Shown here piece after piece: positions 1 to 9,444 of a DNA stretch of 64,000 nucleotides. The DNA lies in contig JBMYTN010000004.1 of NCBI GenBank assembly GCA_049604415.1, positions 1 to 64,000 of the forward strand, written 5' to 3'. The stretch comes from JBMYTN01 sp049604415 (lineage in GTDB: Bacteria > Pseudomonadota > Alphaproteobacteria > Rhodospirillales > Rhodospirillaceae). Under the pieces are notes generated by a model that saw only the letters and a program-made list of their open reading frames with translations, did not search any database and was not told the origin of the DNA. Position numbers and translations under genes: made by a program. Each line of letters begins with the position of its first letter. Positions within the stretch are counted from its first letter, which is position 1.

Positions 1-75
1 ATATGGCGCGCTCCGCTCCAGCGCCCATTGCGGGCGCGGCCAAGCGGGCTCCGCCCGCGCCCGGCGAGGGCTGAA
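1..75 (-). repeat. Structured GC-rich intergenic repeat, copy 1
   Basis: Read on the minus strand this begins with TTCAGCCCTCGCCGGGCGC, a 19-base stretch found exactly at 63832-63850 on the plus strand. Two hairpins follow: GCGGGC-GGA-GCCCGC, then GCGCCC-GCAAT-GGGCGC. The second copy keeps the hairpin layout and the GCTTGGCC linker but with different paired bases, as expected of an RNA-level or REP-like element. It lies just downstream of rnpB and could act in its 3' end formation. The family is not one I can name. Confidence 0.5.
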
Positions 76-111
76 CAAACAAGAGGACCTAGGTATACGG
101 ATCGCCAAACT

Positions 112-541
<430 letters not shown>

Positions 542-549
542 GTGGCCGG

Positions 550-578
550 AGAGTAAGAAGCCCCGGCTTTTCAGGCAA
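550..578 (-). promoter_or_regulatory. Candidate sigma70 promoter of rnpB
   Basis: On the minus strand TTGCCT (573-578) and TACTCT (550-555) are separated by 17 bases. A start about 7 bases after the -10 element would fall at the predicted 5' end of rnpB near 541. The -10 match is modest, so the call rests largely on spacing and position. Confidence 0.4.
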
Positions 579-595
579 GGATGATTGTGGGTAGT

Positions 596-1288
596 TTAAG
601 GATACAGCCTGCGCACCGCAGCCAGTCGCCTTAAAGTCGGGGGTGGGGCGTCGGCCAGCCGATGCTCTTGTTGTCCATCACCAAAAGCGGCCGGGAAAAA
701 CCGGCGCAAAAACGCATTCCAGGCCGGATCCGGCTCGGTGACATCATATCCAATCGCCGCTAACGCCTCGACGGGGTCTGGCACTGGCGGGAGGTCTGGG
801 TGCGGCGGATGCGGGAACAGGCCAACGCCATGGGCGGCCAGCAGCGGCCAGTCAAACAGCTCGCCGGGATCCTGTTTCCGGGTTGGGGCAATGTCCGAAT
901 GGCCCACCACCCCCTCCGGGCGGATATCCGGATGGCGGCGCAGGATCTCCTGGCACAGGCTGACCACGGCCTCCATCTGAGCCGCCGGGAAGGGATGATA
1001 GCCAAATTCATGGCCGGGATTGACGATCTCAATCCCGATGGAACAGGCATTCAAGCCTGTTTGACCGCGCCAAGAAGACAGGCCCGCATGCCAGGCCCGA
1101 CGGTCCTCAGGCACTAAGGCCAGGCGGCGGCCATCTTCCTCCACCAGCCAATGGGCACTGACCTCGGCCTTGGGGTCGCACAGCCGTTCCAGCGCCGCAA
1201 CCCCGCTTTGCATACCGGTATAATGTAGGACCAGGGTCGTGATCGCTTGGCCAGAGGGGCGGGCGTCGTGATTGGGCGAGACCATCAT
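596..1288 (-). CDS. N-acetylmuramoyl-L-alanine amidase, AmpD-like
   Basis: A 230-residue Amidase_2 family enzyme that cleaves the bond between MurNAc and the stem peptide, in cell wall recycling or turnover. Predicted zinc ligands are His22 (in VLHYTG), His130 (in VGHSDIAP) and Asp140 (in KQDPG), with the catalytic Glu at about 87 (IGIEIVNPG). The chosen ATG at 1288 overlaps the stop of the upstream transporter gene by two bases (ATGA), which implies translational coupling; the longer open frame upstream lies entirely inside that transporter gene. No signal peptide is seen, so a cytoplasmic AmpD role is likely. A second ATG directly follows the first. Confidence 0.9.
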   Translation of the reverse strand: MMVSPNHDARPSGQAITTLVLHYTGMQSGVAALERLCDPKAEVSAHWLVEEDGRRLALVPEDRRAWHAGLSSWRGQTGLNACSIGIEIVNPGHEFGYHPFPAAQMEAVVSLCQEILRRHPDIRPEGVVGHSDIAPTRKQDPGELFDWPLLAAHGVGLFPHPPHPDLPPVPDPVEALAAIGYDVTEPDPAWNAFLRRFFPAAFGDGQQEHRLADAPPPTLRRLAAVRRLYP

Positions 1289-2187
1289 GGGGCGGGCTCT
1301 CCTTCCGGATCTTGGCTTGGTTGGTTTTGTTTTTGCTTGGCCATCCGTCGCGCCCCCCATTCCACCACGCAGACCCCGATAAAGGTGATCAGACCCCCGA
1401 TCAGTTTTTGGGCTGAGAGGGTTTCGCCCAAAACCAGCACGCCGGAGATCGCGCCCACCACCGGGGCCAGCAGGGCATAGGGGCTGACCCGGGTCACCGG
1501 ATGACGGGTCAACAAACCATACCAGAGCGAATGGGCGATGATCGACGCGGCGATGGCGATATAGAGCAACGCCGCCCAACCCATGGCAGAAACGTCGGGC
1601 AGGGTGTGGAGTTGGTCAGCCTCCAAAAAAAGCACCAGGGGCAGCAGGACTGGCAAGGTGAACAGGCACAGCCAGCCGGTCATGGCCAGGGGATGCAGGC
1701 CGACCAGTTTTTTGACCACCAGATTGGACAACGCCCATCCGGACATGGAGATGAACATCAGAAAGACCGGCCACAGACCGGGCAGATTTGGTTCTCCGGC
1801 AATCACGGCGGACCCGCTAAAGGCAATGCCAATGCCAACCCAGCGGATTGGCCCGACGGTTTCTTTCAGCAACAGGGCGGCAAACAGCACCGTGAAGGGC
1901 ACGCCCAATTGCAACAGGATCGCGGTGGTGCCCGCATCCAGCTCGGTCATGGCCTGGAACAACGCGCCGAAATGCATCACGCCAAAGGTCAGGGCCAGCA
2001 CGGCGATCCAGGGCAGATGGCGCTTTTTCGGATGGAAGAACGGCACCAGCAACAGGGCGACCAGGGCAAAGCGGATGAAGGTCAGGGTGAAGGGGCTGAT
2101 TTCGCCCACTCCGACCTTGGCCACGACAATGTTAAAGCCCCATAGAAAGACCACGGTCGCAACCGCCAGGGCGTCGGCCGGGGTCAT
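1285..2187 (-). CDS. EamA-family (DMT superfamily) membrane transporter
   Basis: A 300-residue protein made almost entirely of hydrophobic segments, consistent with the ten-helix, two-EamA-repeat architecture of drug/metabolite transporters such as RhaT- or YdcZ-like exporters. The first helix starts near residue 5 (DALAVATVVFLWGFN), and the second repeat begins near residue 150. The C-terminal tail is short and charged (KQKQNQPSQDPEGEP). The substrate cannot be read from sequence. Its stop overlaps the start of the AmpD-like amidase gene, so the two are probably one operon, which hints at a link to export of cell-wall or amino-acid compounds. Confidence 0.85.
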   Translation of the reverse strand: MTPADALAVATVVFLWGFNIVVAKVGVGEISPFTLTFIRFALVALLLVPFFHPKKRHLPWIAVLALTFGVMHFGALFQAMTELDAGTTAILLQLGVPFTVLFAALLLKETVGPIRWVGIGIAFSGSAVIAGEPNLPGLWPVFLMFISMSGWALSNLVVKKLVGLHPLAMTGWLCLFTLPVLLPLVLFLEADQLHTLPDVSAMGWAALLYIAIAASIIAHSLWYGLLTRHPVTRVSPYALLAPVVGAISGVLVLGETLSAQKLIGGLITFIGVCVVEWGARRMAKQKQNQPSQDPEGEPAP

Positions 2188-2230
2188 CGTCTCGGCCTAA
2201 GGGGGTGCGGGGGTGAACCCGCCATGGGGG

Positions 2231-3004
2231 TCACTTGATGCCCCTTGCCCGGGACAGGGATTCCCATGCCGCATTGATGGTCGCCAGCTTGCGGTTGGCA
2301 TGCTCGATAAAGTCCTTCGGCATGCCCTGGGCGACCAGAAGATCCGGATGGTTTTCCCGCACCAGCTTGCGATAGGCCGCTTTGATGGCGGTGTCATCCA
2401 TATCCGGGGTGACCCCAAGAACCTCATAGGGGTCCATATCGCCGCTGGAATGGGTGGCGCGGACCCGGTCAAAATCCCGGGGCGGCAGGCCGAAAATATC
2501 GGCCACCCGGCGCAGATAGGTGATCTCCGCCGGATGCAGGCGGCCATCCGCATGGGCGATGGTCACCAGGGCACCCAGCAACTCTTCCAGCACCTGCGGG
2601 CTGTCGGCAAACATCCGGGCGACTTGGCGGGCGTAGATCTCAAACCCATCCGGGGACTGGGCCGCTGCGGCGAACAGGCGTTCCACGGTGGGCATGGCGT
2701 CTGGCGGAATGGCAAAGCAGCGTTTGAAGGTTTCCACCTCGATGGCGGACACTTCGCCATCGGCTTTGGCCATTTTCGCCGACAGGGTGACAATGGCCAC
2801 GGTGAAGGCCAATTGGCGGGCTGCGTCATTGGCTTTGCGGAAGGTGCTGCCCCAGCGCACGCCCTCATCGGGGCCATAAACCGATTTGCCTTCGCTGCGC
2901 ATGCGGTCATAGCCATGGCCGACCGAGGCGCCAAGCACGGCCCCCAGCGGTCCACCGATCATGAACCCGCCCACGCCGCCGACGATTTTGCCCCAAATGC
3001 TCAT
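2231..3004 (-). CDS. DjlA-like membrane co-chaperone (TerB and J domains)
   Basis: A 257-residue protein with three parts: a glycine-rich hydrophobic N-terminus (residues 1-30, probable membrane anchor), a helical TerB-like domain (about 60-165), and a C-terminal J domain (about 190-257) with the diagnostic HPD motif at 219-221. J domains stimulate the ATPase of DnaK. DjlA proteins are inner-membrane J proteins linked to envelope stress. The gene reads in the same direction as the transporter and amidase genes downstream but is separated from them by about 40 bases. Confidence 0.88.
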   Translation of the reverse strand: MSIWGKIVGGVGGFMIGGPLGAVLGASVGHGYDRMRSEGKSVYGPDEGVRWGSTFRKANDAARQLAFTVAIVTLSAKMAKADGEVSAIEVETFKRCFAIPPDAMPTVERLFAAAAQSPDGFEIYARQVARMFADSPQVLEELLGALVTIAHADGRLHPAEITYLRRVADIFGLPPRDFDRVRATHSSGDMDPYEVLGVTPDMDDTAIKAAYRKLVRENHPDLLVAQGMPKDFIEHANRKLATINAAWESLSRARGIK

Positions 3005-3116
3005 AATACTTGGTCCATACCGCCCCTATGCCCTGGCCCCGGTTTGGTCCGGATCAAGGGGCGCATAGCATAGCGGCGCACTAGGGCAACGCAAGCATTA
3101 TGGATTGGGCAACCGA

Positions 3117-3572
3117 TTACGCTTTTTTGGCGCTTTGTGCGGCCTTGCAATGGGCTTCAATGGCCTCGAAGGGCAGCAGGCAGCATTCATGGCGGCTCTT
3201 GTGGGCTGCGACAGGTCGAAACGCTTCCAGAGCACCAAAGGGGCTGTCCGGCGCATCGCCGTCTTCCTTCAGCAAGGCCCGCAGCTGTTTGGTTGCCGCC
3301 AAAACGCTGTCCCAATCCTGCCCCTTGGCAGCCTCCGCCAGCATCTGGGCCGAGGCTTGAACCAACAAACAGCCCTTCACCGTGGGGGCAATGGCGGTGA
3401 TGGCACCGCTGTCTTGGTCAAGGGCAATATCCAGACTGACCCGGTCGCCGCAGAACCGATTGTCACGCCGCAAAGACAGATCCGGCGGGCCGTCTAGGCT
3501 GGGCTCTGGCTCGGCCCGGGCGGCGCTGAGAATGGCTTCGTTATAAAGGTCATCAGACCCGACGGGGGACAT
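3117..3572 (-). CDS. IscU/NifU-N-like iron-sulfur cluster scaffold protein
   Basis: A 151-residue protein of the IscU/SufU fold. It has the three cysteine positions used for cluster assembly: Cys41 (RFCGDRV), Cys68 (VKGCLLV) and Cys130/131 (HECCLLPF). The scaffold holds a nascent [2Fe-2S] cluster before transfer. The gene follows the XdhC N-terminal-domain gene by three bases in the same direction, and lies opposite the molybdenum hydroxylase genes. The small subunit of that enzyme needs two [2Fe-2S] clusters, so a dedicated role is plausible, though this is inferred only from context. Confidence 0.8.
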   Translation of the reverse strand: MSPVGSDDLYNEAILSAARAEPEPSLDGPPDLSLRRDNRFCGDRVSLDIALDQDSGAITAIAPTVKGCLLVQASAQMLAEAAKGQDWDSVLAATKQLRALLKEDGDAPDSPFGALEAFRPVAAHKSRHECCLLPFEAIEAHCKAAQSAKKA

Positions 3573-3575
3573 GGC

Positions 3576-3941
3576 TCAGGCGTCCTTGGCATCCGGGGCC
3601 GCGCCGACCTTCTCGACCAAGACCTGGACTCGCCCGCCGCAGGACAGGCCGACCTCCCAGGCCTGTTCCGAGGAAACCGCAAAATCGAGCAAGCGCGGGG
3701 ATCCGTCTTCCATCACCTCGAAGGCTTCCCGGATGACCGCGCCTTCAATGCAGCCGCCGGAGACCGAGCCGACAAAGGCCCCCTCGCCATCAATGGCCAG
3801 CGCCGATCCGGCGGGCCGGGGCGAAGAGCCCCAGGTCTCGACCACGGTGGCTAGAGCGACCTTGCGGCCCTCTTCCAGCCAAAGCTGGGCCTGGCGGTGG
3901 GGATCGGTGGTGGTGTCTAAGCTCGGAGGGGCGGCAGACAT
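3576..3941 (-). CDS. XdhC/CoxI family protein, N-terminal domain only
   Basis: A 121-residue protein matching the N-terminal XdhC/CoxI domain (ATVVETWGSSPRPAGSALAI, then SVSGGCIEGAV). XdhC proteins bind molybdenum cofactor and protect or insert it into xanthine-dehydrogenase-type enzymes. Family members often carry a second, Rossmann-type domain; here that domain is encoded separately at 10809-11564, so the two halves flank the structural genes. It is transcribed divergently from coxS and is the first gene of a two-gene unit with the IscU-like protein. Confidence 0.87.
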   Translation of the reverse strand: MSAAPPSLDTTTDPHRQAQLWLEEGRKVALATVVETWGSSPRPAGSALAIDGEGAFVGSVSGGCIEGAVIREAFEVMEDGSPRLLDFAVSSEQAWEVGLSCGGRVQVLVEKVGAAPDAKDA

Positions 3942-4329
3942 CGTTTGTTATCCTTGTCGACGGGCCGGGATGAACAGGTTTGGGTTTTAAGTGTATCGGC
4001 TTTGTGGATCGCGAGACATCCTACCAAATGGGGAGCCTTGTGCCGTTGGCCCAAACAAAAGCGCATAAAGGGCACGAATTCAGAGGATTTCCCGATGCTG
4101 GAAACGGGCCTTGACCCGGCCCAATGTTTGGTTGAGACCAAAGTAGGATAGCCCCTACGCCCTAGTCGGTTATCCTCCCTCCATCGGCGCGTGTCCTTAG
4201 GGGAGGCCTTGGCGTTACTCCTTCAACTGTAACGTCATGGAAAAAACGAGAGGGCGTTGCCATCTAGGTGCTGTGCCGACCGGATGGGGCAAAAAATCCG
4301 GCGGCAAGTCATATCCAGGGAGGACAAAC
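3942..4329. other. Divergent intergenic region between xdhC-N and coxS
   Basis: This 388-base stretch holds no convincing gene. Short open frames on both strands lack homology or a ribosome site. It must carry promoters for both the divergent xdhC-N/iscU-like unit and the coxSLM unit. I could not identify a clear sigma70 or sigma54 box or an obvious operator. A good ribosome binding site (AGGGAGGAC, 4317-4325) lies just before coxS. Confidence 0.5.
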
Positions 4330-4821
<492 letters not shown>

Positions 4822-4997
4822 GGCTTTCTTTCCCCCATCTTCGTTTCGGGGCCGCCTCAGGCCTTGAGCTCCTAAAAGCAAATCGACGATACGCCGTTCG
4901 CCCCCTGTCCGTCCTGCGCGCCTCTCCAAACGAAGGCCCGCCGGTCAGGTCAAGCCAACAAGCCCAGGGCGGCGGCACAGATCAGGGAGACAACCCC

Positions 4998-7376
4998 ATG
5001 TCCGAAAGCGGCATTGGCGCTTCAGTCAAACGCAAGGAAGACCAACGGTTTTTGACCGGTCAAGGCTCCTACACCGACGACCTCAACCGTCCCGGCCAGA
5101 CCCACGCCTATTTTTTGCGCTCCGCCGTCGCCCATGCGGTGATCAAGAGCATCGACACCTCCGCAGCCAAAGCGGCCCCGGGCGTGGTCGCCGTCTTTGT
5201 CGGCTCCGACATGGCCGATGACGGCGTCGGCGGCATCCCGGCGGGCTGGCAGATCCACAATTCCGACGGCACCCCGATGGTCGAGCCACCGCATATGCCG
5301 CTGGCCGTGGGCAAGGTGCGCTATGTCGGTGACCACATCGCCTGTGTGATTGCCGAAAGCCTGTCCCAGGCCAAGGACGCCGCCGAGCTGATCGAGGTCG
5401 ATCTGGAAGAGCTTCCCGCCGTGGTCGATCTGGGCAGCGCCGAGACTAACCCGACCCTGGTCCATGACGAAGCCGCCAAGAACACCTGCTATGACTGGTC
5501 CCTGGGCGATAAGGCCGAGGTCGACAAGATCATGGCCGGGGCGCATCACGTCACCGAGCTGCAGCTGGTCAACAACCGCCTGATCCCCAACGCCATGGAG
5601 CCCCGTGCTTACATAGGTGATTATGATCGGGCGACCGGCGAATACACCCTCTACACCTCCAGCCAGAACCCCCATGTGATCCGCTTGATCATGGGTGCCT
5701 TTGTGCTGGCCCTGCCCGAACACAAACTGCGCGTTGTCGCCCCGGATGTGGGCGGTGGCTTCGGCTCCAAGATCTACCACTATGCCGAAGAGGCCGTGGT
5801 GACCTGGGCCGCGCGCAAGGTGTTGCGCCCGATCAAATGGGCTGCGGAGCGCTCTGAGTCCTTCATGGGTGACGCCCATGGCCGCGACCATGTGACCACC
5901 GCCCGCCTGGCGATGGACGCAGAGGGCAACTTCTTGGCCTTGGATGTGGACACCTTCGCCAACATGGGGGCCTATCTGTCCCTGTTTGCGCCTTGTGTGC
6001 CGACCTATCTGCACGCGACCTTGTTGGCCGGTGTCTATAAGACCCCGATCATCCATTGCCGCATGCGCGCCATGTTCACCAACACCGCGCTGGTCGACGC
6101 CTATCGCGGCGCGGGCCGGCCGGAATCGACCTATCTGCTGGAGCGGATTGTCGATAAGGCGGCCAAGGAAATGGGCATTGATCGGGTCGAGCTGCGCAAG
6201 CGCAACTTCATCCCGGCGGACGCCTTCCCTTATCAAACCCCGGTGGCTCTGCAATATGACAGCGGCGACTTCTTGGCCTGCCTGACCCGGGCTCAAGAAC
6301 TGGCCGATGTGGCTGGTTTTGATGCCCGCAAGGCCGAAGCCCGCGGGCGCGGCAAATATCGTGGCCTAGGCTATTCCACCTATGTGGAAGCCTGCGGCAT
6401 TGCGCCCTCCGCCGTGGTCGGATCCTTGGGGGCCCGCGCCGGTCTGTTTGAAAGCGCAAACATCCGGGTCCATCCCACGGGCTCCGTGACCGTGTTCACC
6501 GGCACCCACAGCCATGGTCAAGGCCATGAAACCACCCTGGCGCAGCTGGTCTGCGAAACCTTGGGTGTGCCGATCGAACAGGTCGACATCAGCCATGGCG
6601 ACACCGGCAAAGTGCCGTTCGGCATGGGCACCTATGGCTCACGCTCCCTGGCCGTCGGTGGCGAGGCAATGATGAAGGCGATGAACAAGATCGTCGATAA
6701 GGCCAAAAAAATCGCGGCCCACATCATGGAAGCCTCGGTGGAAGACGTGGAATTCAAGGACGGCACCTTCTCGGTGGCCGGGACCGACAAATCCATGGCC
6801 TTCGCGGAAGTCTCCCTGGCTGCCTATGTGCCGCATAACTATCCGCATGATGAGCTGGAGCCGGGTCTGGAAGAGCAAGCCTTCTACGATCCGACCAACT
6901 TCACCTATCCGGGTGGCTGCCATATCTGCGAAGTCGAGATCGATCCGGAAACCGGTGTGGTCGAAGTGGTCAAGATGACCGCCGTGGATGATGTCGGTCG
7001 TGTGGTCAATCCGATGATTGTCGCCGGTCAGATCCATGGCGGTCTGGCCCAAGGCATTGGCCAGGCCCTGCTGGAAGGCGCGGTCTATGACGAAAACGGC
7101 CAGCTCGTCACCGGCTCCTACATGGATTACACCATGCCACGCGCCGATGACGTGCCGAGCTTCCAGGTCGACACCTCTCCGACCCTGTGCACCCACAACT
7201 CCTTGGGTGTGAAGGGCTGCGGCGAGGTCGGGGCGATTGGCTCGCCGCCCTCCGTGATCAATGCGGTGCTTGATGCGCTGGAAGATCTGGGCGTGACTGA
7301 CATTTCCATGCCGGCCACCCCGTCCAAGGTTTGGAACGCCATCCAAGATGCCGCTCCGGCCCAAGCCGCCGAGTAA
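4998..7376 (+). CDS. coxL: Aerobic CO dehydrogenase-type molybdenum hydroxylase, large subunit, form II
   Basis: A 792-residue xanthine-oxidase-superfamily catalytic subunit that binds molybdopterin cytosine dinucleotide. The active-site loop at about 368-374 reads AYRGAGR, the form II signature; form I, proven CO dehydrogenases have AYRCSFR with the copper-binding cysteine. The conserved glutamate next to Mo is at about 743 (KGCGEVGAIG). The true substrate of form II enzymes is often unknown (CO, aldehydes or N-heterocycles), so the CO label should be taken as family only. The gene lies 176 bases after coxS, and coxM follows 42 bases later. Confidence 0.93.
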   Translation: MSESGIGASVKRKEDQRFLTGQGSYTDDLNRPGQTHAYFLRSAVAHAVIKSIDTSAAKAAPGVVAVFVGSDMADDGVGGIPAGWQIHNSDGTPMVEPPHMPLAVGKVRYVGDHIACVIAESLSQAKDAAELIEVDLEELPAVVDLGSAETNPTLVHDEAAKNTCYDWSLGDKAEVDKIMAGAHHVTELQLVNNRLIPNAMEPRAYIGDYDRATGEYTLYTSSQNPHVIRLIMGAFVLALPEHKLRVVAPDVGGGFGSKIYHYAEEAVVTWAARKVLRPIKWAAERSESFMGDAHGRDHVTTARLAMDAEGNFLALDVDTFANMGAYLSLFAPCVPTYLHATLLAGVYKTPIIHCRMRAMFTNTALVDAYRGAGRPESTYLLERIVDKAAKEMGIDRVELRKRNFIPADAFPYQTPVALQYDSGDFLACLTRAQELADVAGFDARKAEARGRGKYRGLGYSTYVEACGIAPSAVVGSLGARAGLFESANIRVHPTGSVTVFTGTHSHGQGHETTLAQLVCETLGVPIEQVDISHGDTGKVPFGMGTYGSRSLAVGGEAMMKAMNKIVDKAKKIAAHIMEASVEDVEFKDGTFSVAGTDKSMAFAEVSLAAYVPHNYPHDELEPGLEEQAFYDPTNFTYPGGCHICEVEIDPETGVVEVVKMTAVDDVGRVVNPMIVAGQIHGGLAQGIGQALLEGAVYDENGQLVTGSYMDYTMPRADDVPSFQVDTSPTLCTHNSLGVKGCGEVGAIGSPPSVINAVLDALEDLGVTDISMPATPSKVWNAIQDAAPAQAAE

Positions 7377-7418
7377 CGACACCTCAAACGGGACACACAT
7401 TCCCAGGAGATACGACAG

Positions 7419-8219
7419 ATGTATTCCTTTGAATATCAACGCCCCGCCGGGGTGGATGCCGCTGCGGCCCAGCTGGCTGAGGATGACGAGGCCGTGGTCA
7501 TTGCCGGAGGCATGACCCTGATCCCGACCCTGAAGCAGCGTTTGGCCCAGCCGACCAAAGTGGTGGATTTGCGCGATTGCGCCGATCTGGTCGGCATCAA
7601 GGTCGAAGGCGACGCAGTGGTGATCGGGGCCATGACCACCCATGCCGCTGTGGCGGCCTCCGCCGAGGTCGCTGCGGCGATCCCGGCTCTGGCCAGCCTG
7701 GCCGGGGGCATTGGTGACATTGCCGTGCGCAACCGGGGCACCATTGGCGGCTCTGTGGCCAATAATGACCCCGCTGCCGACTATCCCAGCGCCGTTCTGG
7801 CTCTGGGGGCGACGGTGATCACCAATAAGCGCTCCATCGCGGCGGATGATTTCTTCGTCGACCTGTTCGAAACCGCCTTGGAAGAGGGCGAGATCATCAC
7901 CGCGATCTCCTTCCCCAAGACCGCCAAAGCAGGCTATGCCAAGTTTGACCAACCGGCCTCGCGCTATGCCCTGTGCGGCGTGTTCGTGGCCAACACCGCC
8001 TCCGGGGTCCGCGTTGCGGTCACCGGGGCCGGTCAGGCTGGGGTGTTCCGCAGCGAAGCCCTCGAAGCCGCTCTGTCCGCCAGCTTCACCGCCGATGCGG
8101 TGGCCGGGGTTGCGGTTTCGGCCGATGGCCTGAACGATGACCTGCATGGCGATGCGGCCTACCGGGCCAATATCATCAAGGTGATGGCCAAGCGCGCCGT
8201 GGCCGCTGCGACCGCCTAA
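7419..8219 (+). CDS. coxM: Molybdenum hydroxylase FAD-binding medium subunit (CoxM-like)
   Basis: A 266-residue FAD-binding protein of the PCMH/CO-dehydrogenase flavoprotein family. It contains both FAD pyrophosphate-binding loops typical of the group: AGGMTLIP near residue 32 and TIGGSVANNDPAADYP near 109. It accepts electrons from the CoxS clusters and passes them to the respiratory chain. The start at 7419 has AGGAG about eight bases upstream. It is the last structural gene of the trio, and a strong terminator follows. Confidence 0.93.
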   Translation: MYSFEYQRPAGVDAAAAQLAEDDEAVVIAGGMTLIPTLKQRLAQPTKVVDLRDCADLVGIKVEGDAVVIGAMTTHAAVAASAEVAAAIPALASLAGGIGDIAVRNRGTIGGSVANNDPAADYPSAVLALGATVITNKRSIAADDFFVDLFETALEEGEIITAISFPKTAKAGYAKFDQPASRYALCGVFVANTASGVRVAVTGAGQAGVFRSEALEAALSASFTADAVAGVAVSADGLNDDLHGDAAYRANIIKVMAKRAVAAATA

Positions 8220-8246
8220 GGTCTCGATGCTGATTTACCTTTGAGG

Positions 8247-8284
8247 AAAGGGGCGGTTCCTGTTCATTGGGACCGCCCCTTTTT
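8247..8284 (+). terminator. Intrinsic terminator after coxM
   Basis: AAAGGGGCGGT (8247-8257) pairs with ACCGCCCCTTT (8272-8282) around a 14-base loop, running into Ts. It separates the structural genes coxSLM from the maturation genes, so it probably reduces or ends read-through to them. Confidence 0.85.
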
Positions 8285-8325
8285 CGTCGTCCCGTTATGC
8301 CTCTTTGAGCAGTGAGTGCCCGATC

Positions 8326-9432
8326 ATGTCAGCCCCCCCATCCTCCGACCTGCCAACCTCCGTAGATGCCACCTTGGATCTGCTCGACAGCGGCGGCTAT
8401 GTGGCCAACCGGGCGCTGGGCACTGCGCTCTATTTGGCGCTCTGCCTGCGGCGGCCCTTGTTCCTGGAGGGCGAGGCCGGGGTCGGCAAAACCGAAATCG
8501 CCAAAGTGCTGGCCCAGACCCTGGATCGGGATCTGATCCGGCTGCAATGCTATGAGGGCCTGGATGTGTCCTCAGCGGTTTATGAATGGAATTTCGCCCG
8601 GCAAATGCTGGAGATCCGCATGGCCGAGGCCCTGGACAGCGATCCGGAGGCCGGGCGGCAAAAGGATCTGGTCGATCTGCGCTCGACGCAAAGGGGCGCG
8701 GTGGATCCGGTGCCCGGTGCCGAGATGGCCGGGGATATGCCCTCAGAGGCCGACCAACGCCGCGCCGCCCTGGAAGCGGATCTGTTTTCTGAACGGTTTT
8801 TGATCAAACGCCCGATCCTGCGCGCCCTGGAACCCGGATTGTTGGGCAAGGCACCGGTGCTGCTGATCGATGAGCTGGATCGCACCGACGAGCCCTTTGA
8901 GGCCTTCTTGCTTGAAGTGCTGTCCGATTACCAAGTCACCGTGCCGGAAATCGGCACCATCACTGCGCCGGAACCGCCGCTGGTGATTATCACGTCAAAC
9001 CGGACCCGGGAAATCCACGACGCCATCAAGCGCCGCTGCTTTTATCACTGGGTCGATTATCCCAGCGCCGAGCGGGAAAAGGCGATCCTGGCCCGCAAAG
9101 CCCCGGAAGCCCCGGACGATATCGCCGCCCAGGTGGTCGCCTTTGTGCAAAAGATCCGCACCCTGGATCTGTTCAAAAATCCCGGCGTGGCCGAAACCAT
9201 TGATTGGGCCATGGCGCTCACCCGCCTGGACCGGATGAGCTTGGATCCGGAGGTGGTCAATGACACGCTCGGCACCTTGCTGAAATACCAGGACGACATT
9301 GCCCGGATCCAAGGCTCCGAGGCCGCGCGCCTGCTTGATGAGGTCAAAACGGATCTGGCCAAGGCCGATGCGGGCGATGGACCGCCCAAGGCCAATATCG
9401 GCTTTGAACCGGTGCCGGTCACCAAGGCATAG
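8326..9432 (+). CDS. coxD: MoxR-type AAA+ ATPase (CoxD-like)
   Basis: A 368-residue MoxR-family AAA+ ATPase with Walker A GEAGVGKTE near residue 50, Walker B LLIDELDRTD near 185, and a lid domain. In Oligotropha, CoxD helps install the sulfido/copper part of the CO dehydrogenase active site, and MoxR ATPases usually act with a VWA partner, here the next gene. ATG 8326 is preferred because a TTG 21 bases upstream has no better ribosome site. The gap to the next gene is only 12 bases. Confidence 0.88.
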   Translation: MSAPPSSDLPTSVDATLDLLDSGGYVANRALGTALYLALCLRRPLFLEGEAGVGKTEIAKVLAQTLDRDLIRLQCYEGLDVSSAVYEWNFARQMLEIRMAEALDSDPEAGRQKDLVDLRSTQRGAVDPVPGAEMAGDMPSEADQRRAALEADLFSERFLIKRPILRALEPGLLGKAPVLLIDELDRTDEPFEAFLLEVLSDYQVTVPEIGTITAPEPPLVIITSNRTREIHDAIKRRCFYHWVDYPSAEREKAILARKAPEAPDDIAAQVVAFVQKIRTLDLFKNPGVAETIDWAMALTRLDRMSLDPEVVNDTLGTLLKYQDDIARIQGSEAARLLDEVKTDLAKADAGDGPPKANIGFEPVPVTKA

Positions 9433-9444
9433 GCGGCGACACCC

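Noticed and set aside
4998..7376. Call of a proven form I CO dehydrogenase
   Set aside because: The active-site loop is AYRGAGR, not AYRCSFR, so only form II can be claimed.
5022..8147. Long antisense frames (424 and 502 codons) over coxL and coxM
   Set aside because: They mirror GC-biased codon use of the real genes on the plus strand and match no family.
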